Shown piece by piece: positions 9,173 through 25,547 of a stretch of 64,000 nt of DNA. Origin of the DNA: Segniliparus rugosus ATCC BAA-974 (lineage in GTDB: Bacteria; Actinomycetota; Actinomycetes; Mycobacteriales; Mycobacteriaceae); contig NZ_KI391954.1 in assembly GCF_000185725.2 (NCBI RefSeq), positions 372,001-436,000 on the forward strand. The letters run 5' to 3'. Below the pieces are notes generated by a model. It ran no database searches. It was given only the letters and a program-made list of their open reading frames with translations, and had not been told where the DNA came from. Within the stretch, counting starts at the first letter, position 1. Every line of letters begins with the position of its first letter. The position numbers and the translations under genes are program-made.

Positions 9173-10804
9173 ATGGCAGAACTGACGATCTCCCCAACAG
9201 AGATCCAGAGCGCGATCGAGCAGTACGTCGCCTCTTTCACCCCCGAGTCGGCTCGTGAGGAGATCGGCGAGGTCATCGACACCAGCGACGGCATCGCGCA
9301 CGTGAGCGGTCTGCCCTCGGTGATGACCAACGAGCTGCTGGAGTTCCCCGGCGGCATCCTCGGCGTCGCGCTGAACCTCGAAGAGGACGCGGTCGGCGTG
9401 GTCATCCTCGGCGACTTCGAGTCCATCGAGGCGGGCCAGCAGGTCAAGCGCACCGGCGACGTGCTCTCGGTGCCAGTCGGCGACGCGTTCCTCGGCAGGG
9501 TCGTCAACCCGCTCGGCCAGCCGATCGACGGCCTCGGCGACATCGCCTCCGAGTCGAACCGCGTGCTGGAGCTCCAGGCGGCCACGGTGCTCGAGCGCCA
9601 GCCGGTTGAGGAGTCGCTCGCGACCGGCATCACCGCTATCGACGCGATGACCGCGATCGGCAGGGGCCAGCGCCAGCTGGTCATCGGCGACCGCAAGACC
9701 GGCAAGACCGCCGTCTGCATCGACGCGATCCTCAACCAGAAAGCGAACTGGGAGACCGGCGACCCGACCAAGCAGGTGCGCTGCATCTACGTCGCAGTCG
9801 GCCAGAAAGGCTCCACCATCGCGGGCGTGAAGGCCGCGCTCGACGCTGCGGGCGCGATGGAGTACACCACCATCGTCGCTGCCCCCGCCTCGGACTCCGC
9901 CGGTTTCAAGTGGCTCGCGCCGTACACCGGCTCGTCCATCGGCCAGCACTGGATGTACGCGGGCAAGCACGTGCTCATCGTCTTCGACGACCTGACCAAG
10001 CAGGCCGAGGCCTACCGCGCCATCTCCCTGCTGCTTCGCCGTCCGCCGGGCCGCGAGGCGTACCCTGGCGACGTCTTCTACTTGCACTCCCGCCTCTTGG
10101 AGCGCTGCGCCAAGCTGTCGGACGCGATGGGCGGCGGCTCGATGACGGGCCTCCCGATCATCGAGACCAAGGCGAACGACGTCTCCGCCTTCATCCCGAC
10201 CAACGTCATCTCCATCACCGACGGCCAGGTCTTCCTCGAGTCCGACCTGTTCAACAAGGGCGTTCGCCCGGCGATCAACGTCGGCATCTCGGTCTCCCGC
10301 GTCGGCGGCGCGGCGCAGACCAAGGGCCTGAAGAAGGTCTCCGGCTCGTTGCGTCTGGAACTCGCGCAGTACCGCGAGCTCGAAGCCTTCGCGGCCTTCG
10401 CCTCTGACCTCGACGCCGCCTCCAAGGCGCAGCTCGAACGCGGGGCCCGCTGGGTGGAGCTGCTCAAGCAGGACCAGTACTCGCCGGTCAAGGTGGAGGA
10501 CCAGATCGTCTCGATCTACCTCGCTGGCGAAGGCCACTACGACTCGGTGCCGGTCGGCGACATCCGCCGGTTCAACGCCGAGCTGCTCGAGTACTTGCAC
10601 CAGCACGCGCAGGGCGTGTACGCCGCCATCGAGGGCGGCAAGGCCGCGGTCGACGGCGACCACGCCCACGCCCTCGTGGAGGCGACGGTCAAGTTCAAGC
10701 GCGGCTTCACCGCGTCGGACGGCAGCAGCGTCGTGGACAAGTCCGAGGTCGAGGCGCTTGAGCATGAAGACGCCGAGACGGTGACCGTCAAGAAGAAAGG
10801 TTGA
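9173..10804 (+). CDS. atpA: ATP synthase subunit alpha
   Basis: Non-catalytic nucleotide-binding F1 subunit (543 aa). The P-loop [10 protein letters not shown] is near residue 175 and the family signature [17 protein letters not shown] near residue 365. The C-terminus carries a charged extension (roughly the last 30 residues, ending in VKKKG), as in mycobacteria, where the extension helps suppress ATP hydrolysis. It starts 62 bp after atpH and ends 3 bp before atpG. Confidence 0.98.
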   Translation: MAELTISPTEIQSAIEQYVASFTPESAREEIGEVIDTSDGIAHVSGLPSVMTNELLEFPGGILGVALNLEEDAVGVVILGDFESIEAGQQVKRTGDVLSVPVGDAFLGRVVNPLGQPIDGLGDIASESNRVLELQAATVLERQPVEESLATGITAIDAMTAIGRGQRQLVIGDRKTGKTAVCIDAILNQKANWETGDPTKQVRCIYVAVGQKGSTIAGVKAALDAAGAMEYTTIVAAPASDSAGFKWLAPYTGSSIGQHWMYAGKHVLIVFDDLTKQAEAYRAISLLLRRPPGREAYPGDVFYLHSRLLERCAKLSDAMGGGSMTGLPIIETKANDVSAFIPTNVISITDGQVFLESDLFNKGVRPAINVGISVSRVGGAAQTKGLKKVSGSLRLELAQYRELEAFAAFASDLDAASKAQLERGARWVELLKQDQYSPVKVEDQIVSIYLAGEGHYDSVPVGDIRRFNAELLEYLHQHAQGVYAAIEGGKAAVDGDHAHALVEATVKFKRGFTASDGSSVVDKSEVEALEHEDAETVTVKKKG

Positions 10805-10807
10805 TCC

Positions 10808-11779
10808 ATGGCCAGCATCCGTGAGCTCCGCTCGCGCATCAGGTCGGTCAACTCCACCAAGAAGATCACCAAGGCGCAGGAGCTGATCGCCACCTCGCGC
10901 ATCACCAAGGCGCAGGCCCGAGTCGCCGCGTCGCGCCCGTACGCGGAGAAGATCACCGAGGTCCTCACCGCGTTGGCGAACGCGTCGTCCTCGCTGGACC
11001 ATCCGCTCTTGACCGCTCGTCCCGAGCCGAAGCGCGCTGGCGTGCTTGTCGTGACCAGCGACCGGGGCATGTGCGGCGGCTACAACTCCAACGTCCTCAA
11101 AGAGGCGGAGGCGCTGTACGCGAAGCTGCGCCTCGAGGGCAAGGAGCCAGTGGTCTTCGTGCTCGGCCAGAAGGGCGTCGGCTACTACGGCTTCCGCCAC
11201 CGCAAGATCGCGGGCTCGTGGACCGGGTTCTCCCAGCAGCCGGGCTACGACGACGCCGCTCGGGCGAGCAGGCACCTCGTGGAGCTGTTCCTCGCAGGTT
11301 CCGGCTCCGAGATCCCCGCGCACGACGGCTCCGGGACTATCGAAGGCGTTGACGAGCTGCACATCGTGTACACGCAGTTCGTCTCGATGCTCACGCAGCG
11401 CCCGAAGGCCCGTCGTCTCGCGCCGCTCGACATCGAGTACTCCGACGAGGACGAGCTCTCCGCCCCCGCGTCGACCAGCGCGCAAAAGGCCGAGGGCGAC
11501 ACGACCGAGTACGAGTTCGAGCCGGAGGCGGAGGAGCTGCTCGGCGCGCTCCTGCCGAAGTACTTGAGCTCCCGCGTCTACGCCGCGTTGCTCGACTCCG
11601 CCGCCTCCGAGTCCGCCGCCCGCCGCACCGCGATGAAGGCTGCGACGGACAACGCGAGCGAATTGGCGAAGACTTTGACCCGCCAGGCGAACCAGCTCCG
11701 CCAGGCCCAGATCACCCAAGAAATCAGTGAAATCGTCGGTGGCGCTGGCGCGTTGTCGGCTAGCGCAGGAAGAGGCTAA
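10808..11779 (+). CDS. atpG: ATP synthase subunit gamma
   Basis: Central rotor shaft (323 aa). It has the conserved N-terminal helix ([20 protein letters not shown]) and the C-terminal coiled coil ending in [15 protein letters not shown]. Near residues 160-178 there is an extra loop rich in Gly, Ser and acidic residues ([15 protein letters not shown]), matching the insertion typical of mycobacterial gamma. A second acidic stretch lies near residues 215-240 ([19 protein letters not shown]). It is closely packed between atpA and atpD. Confidence 0.97.
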   Translation: MASIRELRSRIRSVNSTKKITKAQELIATSRITKAQARVAASRPYAEKITEVLTALANASSSLDHPLLTARPEPKRAGVLVVTSDRGMCGGYNSNVLKEAEALYAKLRLEGKEPVVFVLGQKGVGYYGFRHRKIAGSWTGFSQQPGYDDAARASRHLVELFLAGSGSEIPAHDGSGTIEGVDELHIVYTQFVSMLTQRPKARRLAPLDIEYSDEDELSAPASTSAQKAEGDTTEYEFEPEAEELLGALLPKYLSSRVYAALLDSAASESAARRTAMKAATDNASELAKTLTRQANQLRQAQITQEISEIVGGAGALSASAGRG

Positions 11780-13234
<1,455 letters not shown>

Positions 13235-13240
13235 GAGCCG

Positions 13241-13636
13241 ATGTCTGAGTTCACTGTCGAGCTGATCTCCGTCGAAGAGAAGTTCTGGAACAGCCCCGCG
13301 ACCGAGGTGCTCGCGCGCACCACGGTCGGCGAGATCGGCGTCCTGCCCGGACACATCCCGGTGTTCGGGCAGCTCGCCGAAGGGTTCACTGTGACCATCG
13401 TCGACCCTGAGGGCGTCCGGCATGTGGCGGCTGTGGACGGCGGTTTCATCTCGGTCACCCCGACCCTGGTCACCATCCTCGCCGAGGACGCCCAGTGGGC
13501 GAAGGACGTCGACACCGCTGCGCAAGAGGCGATTCTCGCCGGAGCGCAAGAAGGAACGGGCGAGTACTTGAAAGCACAGGCGCGATTGAACGCGGCGCTG
13601 CTTTCCGAGACTGGTCGAGTCGGCGTCAGCCATTAA
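13241..13636 (+). CDS. atpC: ATP synthase subunit epsilon
   Basis: Rotor subunit (131 aa) that contacts the c-ring and regulates hydrolysis. The N-terminal beta-sandwich shows the usual GEIGVLPGHIPVFGQL motif. The C-terminal helical part (KDVDTAAQEAILAGAQE onwards) is of the shortened type usual in Mycobacteriales. It is the last gene of the operon. murA starts only 33 bp later, whereas M. tuberculosis has several genes between atpC and murA. Confidence 0.95.
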   Translation: MSEFTVELISVEEKFWNSPATEVLARTTVGEIGVLPGHIPVFGQLAEGFTVTIVDPEGVRHVAAVDGGFISVTPTLVTILAEDAQWAKDVDTAAQEAILAGAQEGTGEYLKAQARLNAALLSETGRVGVSH

Positions 13637-13669
13637 AGCGAGCCGGTATTCAACGGGTACGCTGAGCCT

Positions 13670-14932
13670 GTGAATGAGCGCACCGAGTATTTCCGGGTAA
13701 CCGGAGGGGCCCGCCTTGTGGGGGAAGTCCACGTGAGCGGGGCGAAGAACAGCGTGCTCAAGCTGATGGCGGCCGCGCTCCTCGCCGAGGGGACCACGAC
13801 GATCGCGAACTGTCCGGACATCTTGGACGTCCCGTTCATGGCGGAAGTCCTGCGCGGCCTTGGCTGCGGAGTCGAACTCGAAGGGGATGTCGTCCGCATC
13901 GACACTCCTGCCGAGCCGAAGTATCAAGCAGATTTTCCGGCGGTCAGGCAGTTCCGGGCCTCAGTGTGCGTGCTCGGCCCGCTGATCGCCCGATGCCGGA
14001 AGGCAGTTGTGGCTCTTCCGGGCGGAGACGCGATCGGCTCCCGACCGCTCGACATGCATCAAGCCGGTTTGCGCAAGCTGGGCGCGCATTGCTCGATCGA
14101 GCACGGACAAGTGATCGCCGAAGCGGACGATCTGCACGGGGCGGAAATTCTCTTGGAGTTCCCCTCGGTCGGCGCGACGGAAAACATTCTGATGGCAGCT
14201 GTGTTGGCGAAGGGCCGCACAGTGATCGAGAACGTCGCGCGCGAGCCGGAGATCGTGGATCTCTGCGACATGCTCAACAAAATGGGGGCGAAGATCGAGG
14301 GCGCGGGCACCTCGGTCATCAAAGTCGACGGGGTCGAACGGCTCGAACCGGTGGAGCACAACGTGATCGGGGACCGGATCGTCGGCGCGACCTGGGGCAT
14401 GGCTGCCGCGCTGACCGGAGGGGATGTGCGGGTGAACGGGGTCGATCCCGAGCATTTGCGAGTTGTGCTCGGCAAACTTCGCGACGTCGGAGCAGAAGTG
14501 ACCGAAGGCAAGCAGAGTTTCCAGGTCCGCCAGCAGGAGCGCCCAATCGGGGTGAACTACTCCACACTCCCGTTCCCAGGTTTCCCCACGGACTTGCAGC
14601 CGATCGCGATTGCGCTGGCCGCGGTCTCTCAGGGGGTGTCGATCATCACGGAAAACGTTTTTGAAGCGAGGTTCCGTTTCGTGGAAGAGATGATCCGGCT
14701 CGGAGCCGACGCGCACACGGACGGACACCATGCTGTGGTGCGCGGGGTGCCGCGGTTGTCGAGCGCTCCGGTCTGGGCCTCGGATATTCGAGCGGCGGCG
14801 GGTCTGGTCCTCGCAGGTTTGGTCGCTGACGGAGTGACCGAAGTGCACGAAGTCCATCACGTCGACCGTGGCTATCCGCTTTTCGTCGAAAACCTCAACC
14901 GGCTCGGAGCCAGCGTCGAGCGCGTGAGCTGA
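13670..14932 (+). CDS. murA: UDP-N-acetylglucosamine 1-carboxyvinyltransferase MurA (Asp in place of the fosfomycin-target Cys)
   Basis: First committed enzyme of peptidoglycan synthesis, transferring enolpyruvate from PEP to UDP-GlcNAc (420 aa). The active-site loop reads [14 protein letters not shown]; the Asp (codon 120, 14027-14029) replaces the Cys that fosfomycin alkylates in most bacteria, as in M. tuberculosis. The start is GTG 13670. TACGCT ends 6 bp before it, a spacing that fits a leaderless transcript. A strong terminator follows, and the rRNA operon comes next, as in mycobacteria. Confidence 0.97.
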   Translation: MNERTEYFRVTGGARLVGEVHVSGAKNSVLKLMAAALLAEGTTTIANCPDILDVPFMAEVLRGLGCGVELEGDVVRIDTPAEPKYQADFPAVRQFRASVCVLGPLIARCRKAVVALPGGDAIGSRPLDMHQAGLRKLGAHCSIEHGQVIAEADDLHGAEILLEFPSVGATENILMAAVLAKGRTVIENVAREPEIVDLCDMLNKMGAKIEGAGTSVIKVDGVERLEPVEHNVIGDRIVGATWGMAAALTGGDVRVNGVDPEHLRVVLGKLRDVGAEVTEGKQSFQVRQQERPIGVNYSTLPFPGFPTDLQPIAIALAAVSQGVSIITENVFEARFRFVEEMIRLGADAHTDGHHAVVRGVPRLSSAPVWASDIRAAAGLVLAGLVADGVTEVHEVHHVDRGYPLFVENLNRLGASVERVS

Positions 14933-14996
14933 GTCCGTCCCGTCCCGGCGACCCGCCGCCTGGCGGACGGCCTCGCGCGGGATCCCTTTCCCCGAC

Positions 14997-15043
14997 AGCT
15001 TGGGGGCCTCGAAATCGTCGAGGACCCCAAGCTTTTTCTTTTT
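14997..15043 (+). terminator. Rho-independent terminator after murA
   Basis: A 16-bp inverted repeat (arms 14997-15012 and 15018-15033, one mismatch) with a short loop is followed by TTTTCTTTTT. It separates murA from the rRNA promoters. Confidence 0.88.
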
Positions 15044-15174
15044 CCCGCCCGTTCGTGAGCCCTCGTGCCAACCAGAGGCTTCCTTGCCCTTGTCTGCGAA
15101 CGGCGGGGGGTGCGCCGCGCCGTTCGGCCGCCGATCGGCCCAAGTTCGCACAAATAACGCTCTGACCTGCAGAG

Positions 15175-15204
15175 TTGACATTCGCAAAATGACCGGTGTA
15201 CATT
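15175..15204 (+). promoter_or_regulatory. rrn promoter, upstream (P1)
   Basis: Consensus -35 TTGACA (15175-15180) and -10 TACATT (15199-15204) with an 18-bp spacer, about 460 bp before the 16S gene. Confidence 0.7.
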
Positions 15205-15334
15205 CATCAGGCCAAAGCGAAACGCCGAAAGCAAGCCAGGCGGACACCGACCTGGCGCCCCGGATCAAAGCGAACCGGATCTGAGAAGATTGACTGAATC
15301 TGAACAGGCCAAAAACGCGAGATAACGGAGCGGG

Positions 15335-15363
15335 TTGACAAGCTCAACCGGATGGTGTAGACT
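15335..15363 (+). promoter_or_regulatory. rrn promoter, downstream (P2)
   Basis: Consensus -35 TTGACA (15335-15340) and -10 TAGACT (15358-15363) with an ideal 17-bp spacer. It is the strongest promoter-like sequence I see in the window. The roughly 290-nt leader that follows contains the conserved antitermination/processing motif. Confidence 0.8.
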
Positions 15364-15415
15364 GGACAAGTTGCCTTCGCGACAATCTCAGTGAGATTCT
15401 AGCAAGGGTGGCGCG

Positions 15416-15438
15416 TGTTCTTTGAGAACTCAACAGTG
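15416..15438 (+). promoter_or_regulatory. rrn leader antitermination/processing motif, copy 1
   Basis: A 23-nt motif built around TTTGAGAACT recurs at 17478-17500 before the 23S gene, with 20 of 23 bases identical. Mycobacterial rrn operons carry the same leader element before 16S and before 23S, associated with antitermination and RNase III processing stems. Confidence 0.65.
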
Positions 15439-15665
15439 TGTCGACGAATGTCAGTGCCAAATTTTTGGTACGCATGCAGGAAGTCTTCAATTATATGAAG
15501 ATCGAGCGCATGTAGTGACAAGCCATTCTCGAAGTATAATTCGGGAGTGGGTTCACGTCAATTTTTACAGCTAGTGAAATTTGTTTCACGCTAGCGATCT
15601 GTGAGAACAGAATAAAGTTTTCGACGATCTTGGCAGTTCTCTGCCAAAACAGTCGAGCTCAATCT

Positions 15666-20610
<4,945 letters not shown>

Positions 20611-20703
20611 TCTAACAAGATATTATGCGTCCACTGTGCGGTTCTGAGGCAGCACGCCTGAGACTCTTTTGACAGAGAGGCTCGGCCACGATAACCTCAT
20701 AGA

Positions 20704-20822
20704 GTTACGGTGACAATAGCGAAGAGGAAACGCCCGGTCCCATTCCGAACCCGGAAGCTAAGCTCTTCAGCGCCGATGGTACTGCATGCGGGAGCGTGTG
20801 GGAGAGTAGGACATCGCCGTAC
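20704..20822 (+). rRNA. rrf: 5S ribosomal RNA
   Basis: About 119 nt with the conserved cores CGCCCGGTCCCATTCCGAAC and GCGCCGATGGTACTGC, and complementary ends (TTACGGTG against CATCGCCGTA). It is the last gene of the rrn operon, directly followed by a terminator. Confidence 0.95.
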
Positions 20823-20828
20823 ATATTT

Positions 20829-20868
20829 TTAAAAAAGGACCCGCTTCGGCGGGTCCTTTTTTATTTTC
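20829..20868 (+). terminator. Rho-independent terminator of the rrn operon
   Basis: A perfect stem (AAAAAAGGACCCGC / GCGGGTCCTTTTTT) with a stable TTCG tetraloop is followed by further T-rich sequence. The A-tract before it makes it potentially bidirectional. Confidence 0.93.
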
Positions 20869-20959
20869 CGGGCACCGCCCTTCCTCGAGCGCGGCTCCCT
20901 GTTCGGCGTTTCTCGCGTCAACAGTGCGCACGCAGTGTGCAGGCGCGTTTTCGTCCAAT

Positions 20960-21043
20960 GGTCTGTTTCGAGGTCCGCTGGCCCGGTCCAAAGTGACTCT
21001 TGCCATAGTCCGAAACAGACTTTACAATAGTATGAAACAGACC
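20960..21043 (+). promoter_or_regulatory. Promoter of the carotenoid oxygenase gene with three GAAACAGAC boxes
   Basis: TTGCCA (21000-21005) and TACAAT (21023-21028) with a 17-bp spacer form a good promoter. The motif CGAAACAGAC occurs in the spacer (21011-21020), again just after the -10 (TGAAACAGACC, 21033-21043), and inverted upstream (20960-20970). The spacer copy lies in an imperfect palindrome AGTCCGAAACAGACT. This arrangement fits a repressor operator, TetR-type by its look. No regulator gene is adjacent. Confidence 0.6.
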
Positions 21044-21087
21044 GTATGTCCTGAAGCGTACTGGGCGGCCCGGCATGAGGAGCGGCG

Positions 21088-22566
21088 ATGACCTCGACAG
21101 TCCACAACCAATTCTTACTCGGGGATTTCGCCCCGGTCGACGAGGAAGTCACTCTCGTCGACCTGCCGGTGACCGGCTCGATTCCCGAACAGCTCAACGG
21201 GCGCTATCTCCGGATCGGGCCGAATCCGGTGGCCGAAGTGGACCCGATCGCCTACCACTGGTTCATGGGCGACGGCATGACGCACGGCGTGCGCATTCGG
21301 GACGGCAGAGCGGAGTGGTACCGCAACCGCTGGGTGCGCTCGCCCCGTGTGGCGCGGCTCCTCGGCGAAACTCCTCCCAGACGCATCGGCGCCCGCGCGG
21401 GGATGCTGCAGATCCCGCCCAACACGAATATCATCGGCCATGCCGGGCGCACGCTCGCGTTGATCGAGGGCGGGGCGGCCAGTTACGAGCTCACGTACGA
21501 GCTGGACACGGTAGGCACCTGTGATTTCGACGGCACGCTGCTGGGCGGCTACACCGCGCATCCGCATCGGGACCCCGACACTGGCGAGCTGCACGCGCTC
21601 TCGTACTCCGCGGCGAGGGGCAGAGCGGTCGAATACACGGTGATCGGCGTGGACGGCAGAGCCAAACGTTCCGTTGAGTTCAAAACCCATGGGGCGCCGA
21701 TGATGCACGACTTCGCGCTCACCAACAAATACGTGGTCATCTACGACCTGCCATGTGTGCTCGACCCGTCCCAGCTCAGCCAAATGGTCGCCCCGCTGTG
21801 GTTGGCGAAGCCCGCCTCGATCGTGCTGGGGGCGTTGGTGGGCAAAGTCAAGCTGCCAAGCCCGCTTGCGGCCATGGTCAATCGGGCCCCGGTTCGAGTG
21901 GACCGGCTGCCGTACCGATGGGACCGGAACTACCCGGCTCGGATCGGTCTTCTGCCGAGGGAGGGGAGCGCGGAGGACGTCCGGTGGTTCGATGTCGACC
22001 CCTGTTTCGTCTTTCACACCTTGAACGCTTATGACGAGACGGACGAGCGAGGAAACGAACGGGTCGTGCTGGATGTCGTCCGGCATGAGAAGGTGTTCGA
22101 CAGAGATCTCAACGGGCCGACGGAAGGCAACCCCGTCCTTGAGCGCTGGACCGTCGAACTGGACGGCGGGAAAGTCAGGGCCGACCGGTTCGACGACCGG
22201 GCCCAGGAATTCCCGAGGATCGACGAGCGGTTGACCGGCAAGGAGCATCGGTACGGCTACACGGTGGCGAGGTCTTCGCCCGATCTGAGCTTGGAAGCAG
22301 ATTTGAGCACAGTGCTCAAACACGACTTCCAGACCGGCCGTAGCCAGGCGCGGGAGTTCGCCCCGGAGATGAGCCTCGGCGAGCTGGTCTTCGTGCCGAC
22401 CGGGCGGGGAGAGGACGAAGGCGTGCTCGTCGGCTACGCGTGCCATCGGGGGCGGAGCGAGACGGACCTCGTCTTCCTCGACGCGCAGACGTTGGAGACG
22501 GTCGCCGCGGTGCATCTTCCGGTCCGTGTCCCGACCGGGTTCCACGGGAACTGGCTGGCGGACTGA
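21088..22566 (+). CDS. Carotenoid oxygenase (RPE65/CCD family)
   Basis: Non-haem Fe(II) dioxygenase that cleaves carotenoids, apocarotenoids or stilbene-like double bonds (492 aa). The four iron-binding histidines can be placed in GYTAHPHRD, MMHDFALT, FHTLNAYDE and the C-terminal GFHGNWLAD. NGRYLRIGPNP near the N-terminus is a family signature. It resembles the mycobacterial carotenoid oxygenases. ATG 21088 follows a GAGGAG Shine-Dalgarno. It stands alone behind its own regulated promoter; no carotenoid biosynthesis genes are in the window. Confidence 0.9.
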   Translation: MTSTVHNQFLLGDFAPVDEEVTLVDLPVTGSIPEQLNGRYLRIGPNPVAEVDPIAYHWFMGDGMTHGVRIRDGRAEWYRNRWVRSPRVARLLGETPPRRIGARAGMLQIPPNTNIIGHAGRTLALIEGGAASYELTYELDTVGTCDFDGTLLGGYTAHPHRDPDTGELHALSYSAARGRAVEYTVIGVDGRAKRSVEFKTHGAPMMHDFALTNKYVVIYDLPCVLDPSQLSQMVAPLWLAKPASIVLGALVGKVKLPSPLAAMVNRAPVRVDRLPYRWDRNYPARIGLLPREGSAEDVRWFDVDPCFVFHTLNAYDETDERGNERVVLDVVRHEKVFDRDLNGPTEGNPVLERWTVELDGGKVRADRFDDRAQEFPRIDERLTGKEHRYGYTVARSSPDLSLEADLSTVLKHDFQTGRSQAREFAPEMSLGELVFVPTGRGEDEGVLVGYACHRGRSETDLVFLDAQTLETVAAVHLPVRVPTGFHGNWLAD

Positions 22567-22584
22567 GCGAGCGCGGAGGGCCGG

Positions 22585-22590
22585 TAGAAT
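22585..22590 (+). promoter_or_regulatory. -10 box of a likely leaderless bioF transcript
   Basis: TAGAAT ends 6 bp before the bioF ATG, so transcription would begin at or next to the start codon. There is no Shine-Dalgarno before bioF, in keeping with this. Confidence 0.5.
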
Positions 22591-22596
22591 GGTCGA

Positions 22597-23748
22597 ATGC
22601 CCGAAGCCGCGCGTCCTTTGTTCCAAGCGTGGTTGGAGGAGACGGCTTGCCGCCGCGAACAGCTCGGATTGCGCCGCACGCCCGGACCGAAGCCGGTCAT
22701 GGCGGACCTGCTCGATTTCGCGTCCAATGACTACCTCGGCCTCTCCCAGGACCCGCGCGTGCTCGACGGCGCGACGCTTGCCTTGAAAGAGTTCGGCGCT
22801 GGCTCCACGGCCTCTCGGCTGGTCACTGGCACCACGGAATTGCACGAGGCGCTCGAAGGCAATCTCGCCGCGTTCTTCGGGAGCGAGGCGGCGCTCGTCT
22901 TCTCCAGCGGCTACCTCGCGAACCTCGCGGCGGTCTCCGCGCTGGGCGGCAGCGACGCGTTGATCGTTTCGGACGCGGGCGTGCACGCTTCCCTGATCGA
23001 CGCGTGTCGGCTCTCGCGCTCGCGGGTCGTGGTCGTCCCGTCGGATTCGGTCGAAGCGGCGCGAAGGGCGCTCGCCGACCGCGCCGAGCCGAGGGCGCTT
23101 GTCGTGGTGGACTCGGTGTCGAGCGTGGACGGGAGCCTCGCGCCTCTGACCGAGCTGCACCAAGTCTGCCAGGAGTTCGGCGCGGTGCTCGTCGCGGACG
23201 AGGCGCACGCGCTCGGCGTGGTCGGGCCGGGCGGTCGCGGCCACGCGCACGCCTGCGGCCTTGCGGGGAAACCGGACGTGGTGCTCACCGCCACGCTGTC
23301 GAAGTCGCTCGGCGGCCAGGGCGGGGCCGTGCTTTCGAGCGGGGCGGTGCGCGAACATCTGCTGAACACGGCGCGCAGCTTTATCTTCGACACCGCGCTG
23401 GCCCCTGCGAGCGTCGGCGCCGCCGCGGCGGCGCTTGCGGTTCTGGCCGCAGAACCCAGCCTGGCGCAGCACGTGCGGGAGCGTTCCCTGGAGCTCGCGG
23501 AGCTGCTCGGCCTGCCCGAGCCGCCGCAGTCGAGCGTCCTCTCCGTGGTGCTCGGCGACCCGAGCCTCGCCGTCGCGGTCGCGGCGGCCTGCCGGGAGCA
23601 GGGCGTGCTGGTCGGCTGTTTCCGCCCGCCTTCCGTGCCCGAGGGCACGAGCCGAGTGCGGTTCGCGGTCAAGGCGAGCCACACGTCTGCAGACGTGCGC
23701 CGCGCCGCCGAAGTGTTCCACGAGTCGAGACGCATATGCCAGCGGTAG
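22597..23748 (+). CDS. bioF: 8-amino-7-oxononanoate synthase
   Basis: PLP enzyme that condenses pimeloyl-thioester with alanine, the first dedicated step of biotin ring assembly (383 aa). It has the DFASNDYLGLS N-terminal signature, the aspartate motif VLVADEAHALGVVGPGGRG and the PLP-lysine segment TATLSKSLGGQGG. It is the first gene of bioF-bioD-bioB and overlaps bioD by 13 bp. bioA is not in the window. Confidence 0.96.
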   Translation: MPEAARPLFQAWLEETACRREQLGLRRTPGPKPVMADLLDFASNDYLGLSQDPRVLDGATLALKEFGAGSTASRLVTGTTELHEALEGNLAAFFGSEAALVFSSGYLANLAAVSALGGSDALIVSDAGVHASLIDACRLSRSRVVVVPSDSVEAARRALADRAEPRALVVVDSVSSVDGSLAPLTELHQVCQEFGAVLVADEAHALGVVGPGGRGHAHACGLAGKPDVVLTATLSKSLGGQGGAVLSSGAVREHLLNTARSFIFDTALAPASVGAAAAALAVLAAEPSLAQHVRERSLELAELLGLPEPPQSSVLSVVLGDPSLAVAVAAACREQGVLVGCFRPPSVPEGTSRVRFAVKASHTSADVRRAAEVFHESRRICQR

Positions 23749-24473
23749 CGATCACCGGCACCTCCACCGATGTGGGGAAGACCGTCGTCACCGCCGCGCT
23801 GGCCGCGTTGGCTGCGCGGCGGGGGCTCGACGTGCGCGTCTGCAAACCGGTGCAGACCGGGTTGCCGGACGGCGAGCCGGGCGACGCGGATGAGGCGGCC
23901 CGGCTCGCGGGCGTGCCCTCGGCGGAGTTCGTCCGGTATCCCGAGCCGTTGTCGCCGATCATCGCCGCGCGACGCAGCGGAAGGCGGCTCTGGACCGCCC
24001 AAGAGCTGGCGGCGGAGGCCGGTCGGTTCGCGGCCGACGAGTTCGTTCTGGTCGAGGGCGCGGGCGGCGTGCTTGTGCGGCTCGGCGAGCAGGGCGCGAC
24101 CCTGCTCGACGTCGCGAGGCTCCTGCGCGCGCCAATGGTCGTGGTGGCAGGCTGCGAACTCGGCGCGCTCAATCACGCCGAGCTCACCGTGCGCGCCATT
24201 CGCGCCGCCGGAGTCGAGGTCGTCGGGTTGGTCGTCGGCAGCTGGCCTGCCGAGCCGCAGCTCGCGCACCGCACGAACCTCGAAGCCTTCCCCGAGCACA
24301 CGGGGGTCGGAGTGCTCGGAAAGATCCCGCGCGGCGCGGGGTCGTTGGGGCCGGGGGAGTTCCAATCCCAGGCGCTCGGGTGGTTCGAGGAGGCCCATCT
24401 CGCCGGACTATGGCAAACTAGTTCCGCCGAAGAACGGAAAAACGCGGGGGGCTATAAGGAGCGCACACAATGA
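23736..24473 (+). CDS. bioD: Dethiobiotin synthetase
   Basis: ATP-dependent enzyme that closes the ureido ring to give dethiobiotin (245 aa). The P-loop [16 protein letters not shown] is at the N-terminus, KPVQTG follows near residue 36, and the magnesium/ATP motif [11 protein letters not shown] is near residue 108. I chose ATG 23736 because the protein then begins directly with the conserved AITGT strand; the longer open frame from 23004 is antisense/out-of-frame extension through bioF. Its stop overlaps the bioB start as ATGA. Confidence 0.93.
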   Translation: MPAVAITGTSTDVGKTVVTAALAALAARRGLDVRVCKPVQTGLPDGEPGDADEAARLAGVPSAEFVRYPEPLSPIIAARRSGRRLWTAQELAAEAGRFAADEFVLVEGAGGVLVRLGEQGATLLDVARLLRAPMVVVAGCELGALNHAELTVRAIRAAGVEVVGLVVGSWPAEPQLAHRTNLEAFPEHTGVGVLGKIPRGAGSLGPGEFQSQALGWFEEAHLAGLWQTSSAEERKNAGGYKERTQ

Positions 24474-25519
24474 CCCAGGCACCAGCACGAACCGCCGGCT
24501 CGGACGGCAACCTGGACAAGAGCCCGGACTCCCTGCTCGCCCAGTGGCGCGAGCAGGTGCTCGAGGGCGGCGTGGGACTGGCGCAGGGGCAGGTGCTCGA
24601 GGCGCTGGAGTTCCCAGAGGACCGGCTTGGCGATCTGCTGCAACTCGCCCATGAGGTCCGGATGCGTTGGTGCGGGCCTGAGGTCGAGGTGGAGAGCATC
24701 ATCAGCCTCAAGACCGGCGGTTGCCCGGAGGACTGCCATTTCTGCTCGCAGTCGGGCCTGTTCGCCTCGCCGGTGCGCTCCGCGTGGCTGAACATCCCCT
24801 CGCTCGTCGAGGCGGCGAAAGCCACGGCGAAGTCCGGGGCGACCGAGTTCTGCATCGTCGCGGCGGTGCGCGGCCCGGACAAGCGGCTCATGTCCCAGGT
24901 CAAGGCGGGCATCGAGGCCATCCGCGCCGAGGTGGAGATCAATGTCGCATGTTCGCTCGGGATGCTCACCCAGGAGCAGGTCGACGAGCTCGCCGACATG
25001 GGCGTGCACCGCTACAACCACAACCTTGAGACGTCGCGCTCCTTCTTCGACAAGGTCGTCACCACGCACACCTGGGAGGAGCGCTGGGAAACGCTCACCA
25101 TGGTGCGCGAGGCTGGCATGGAAGTCTGTTGCGGCGGGCTCTTGGGCATGGGGGAGAGCCTGGAGCAGCGCGCCGAGTTCGCGGCGCAGCTCGCCGAGCT
25201 GGAGCCGGACGAGGTGCCGTTGAACTTCCTGATCCCGCAGCCGGGCACGCCGTTCGCGGACTTGCCCGTCGTGCCTGCGGAAGAGGCGCTCAAGGCGGTC
25301 GCGGCGTTCCGGCTCGCGCTGCCGAGGACGATCCTGCGCTTCGCGGGCGGGCGAGAGCTCACGCTGGGCGATTTCGGGGCGGAGCAGGGCATGCTCGGCG
25401 GGATCAACGCGATCATCGTCGGCAACTATCTGACCAACCTCGGCCGCCCCGTGGACGAGGACCTGGACATGCTCGAGAACTTGAAGATGCCGATCAAAGC
25501 GCTCAATCAGACGCTATGA
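24470..25519 (+). CDS. bioB: Biotin synthase
   Basis: Radical-SAM enzyme that inserts sulfur into dethiobiotin (349 aa). The [4Fe-4S] cysteines lie in [15 protein letters not shown] (C85, C89, C92), with the later YNHNLETS and GGLLGMGE motifs conserved. It is translationally coupled to bioD. A small cysteine protein that probably assists it follows 28 bp downstream. Confidence 0.97.
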   Translation: MTQAPARTAGSDGNLDKSPDSLLAQWREQVLEGGVGLAQGQVLEALEFPEDRLGDLLQLAHEVRMRWCGPEVEVESIISLKTGGCPEDCHFCSQSGLFASPVRSAWLNIPSLVEAAKATAKSGATEFCIVAAVRGPDKRLMSQVKAGIEAIRAEVEINVACSLGMLTQEQVDELADMGVHRYNHNLETSRSFFDKVVTTHTWEERWETLTMVREAGMEVCCGGLLGMGESLEQRAEFAAQLAELEPDEVPLNFLIPQPGTPFADLPVVPAEEALKAVAAFRLALPRTILRFAGGRELTLGDFGAEQGMLGGINAIIVGNYLTNLGRPVDEDLDMLENLKMPIKALNQTL

Positions 25520-25547
25520 GCCCGCGGAGCTTACGAGGGGCGGCGCG

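Noticed and set aside
21115-23721. 868-codon minus-strand frame over the carotenoid oxygenase and bioF
   Set aside because: Antisense of two well-identified genes; Arg/Ala/His-rich composition typical of shadow frames.
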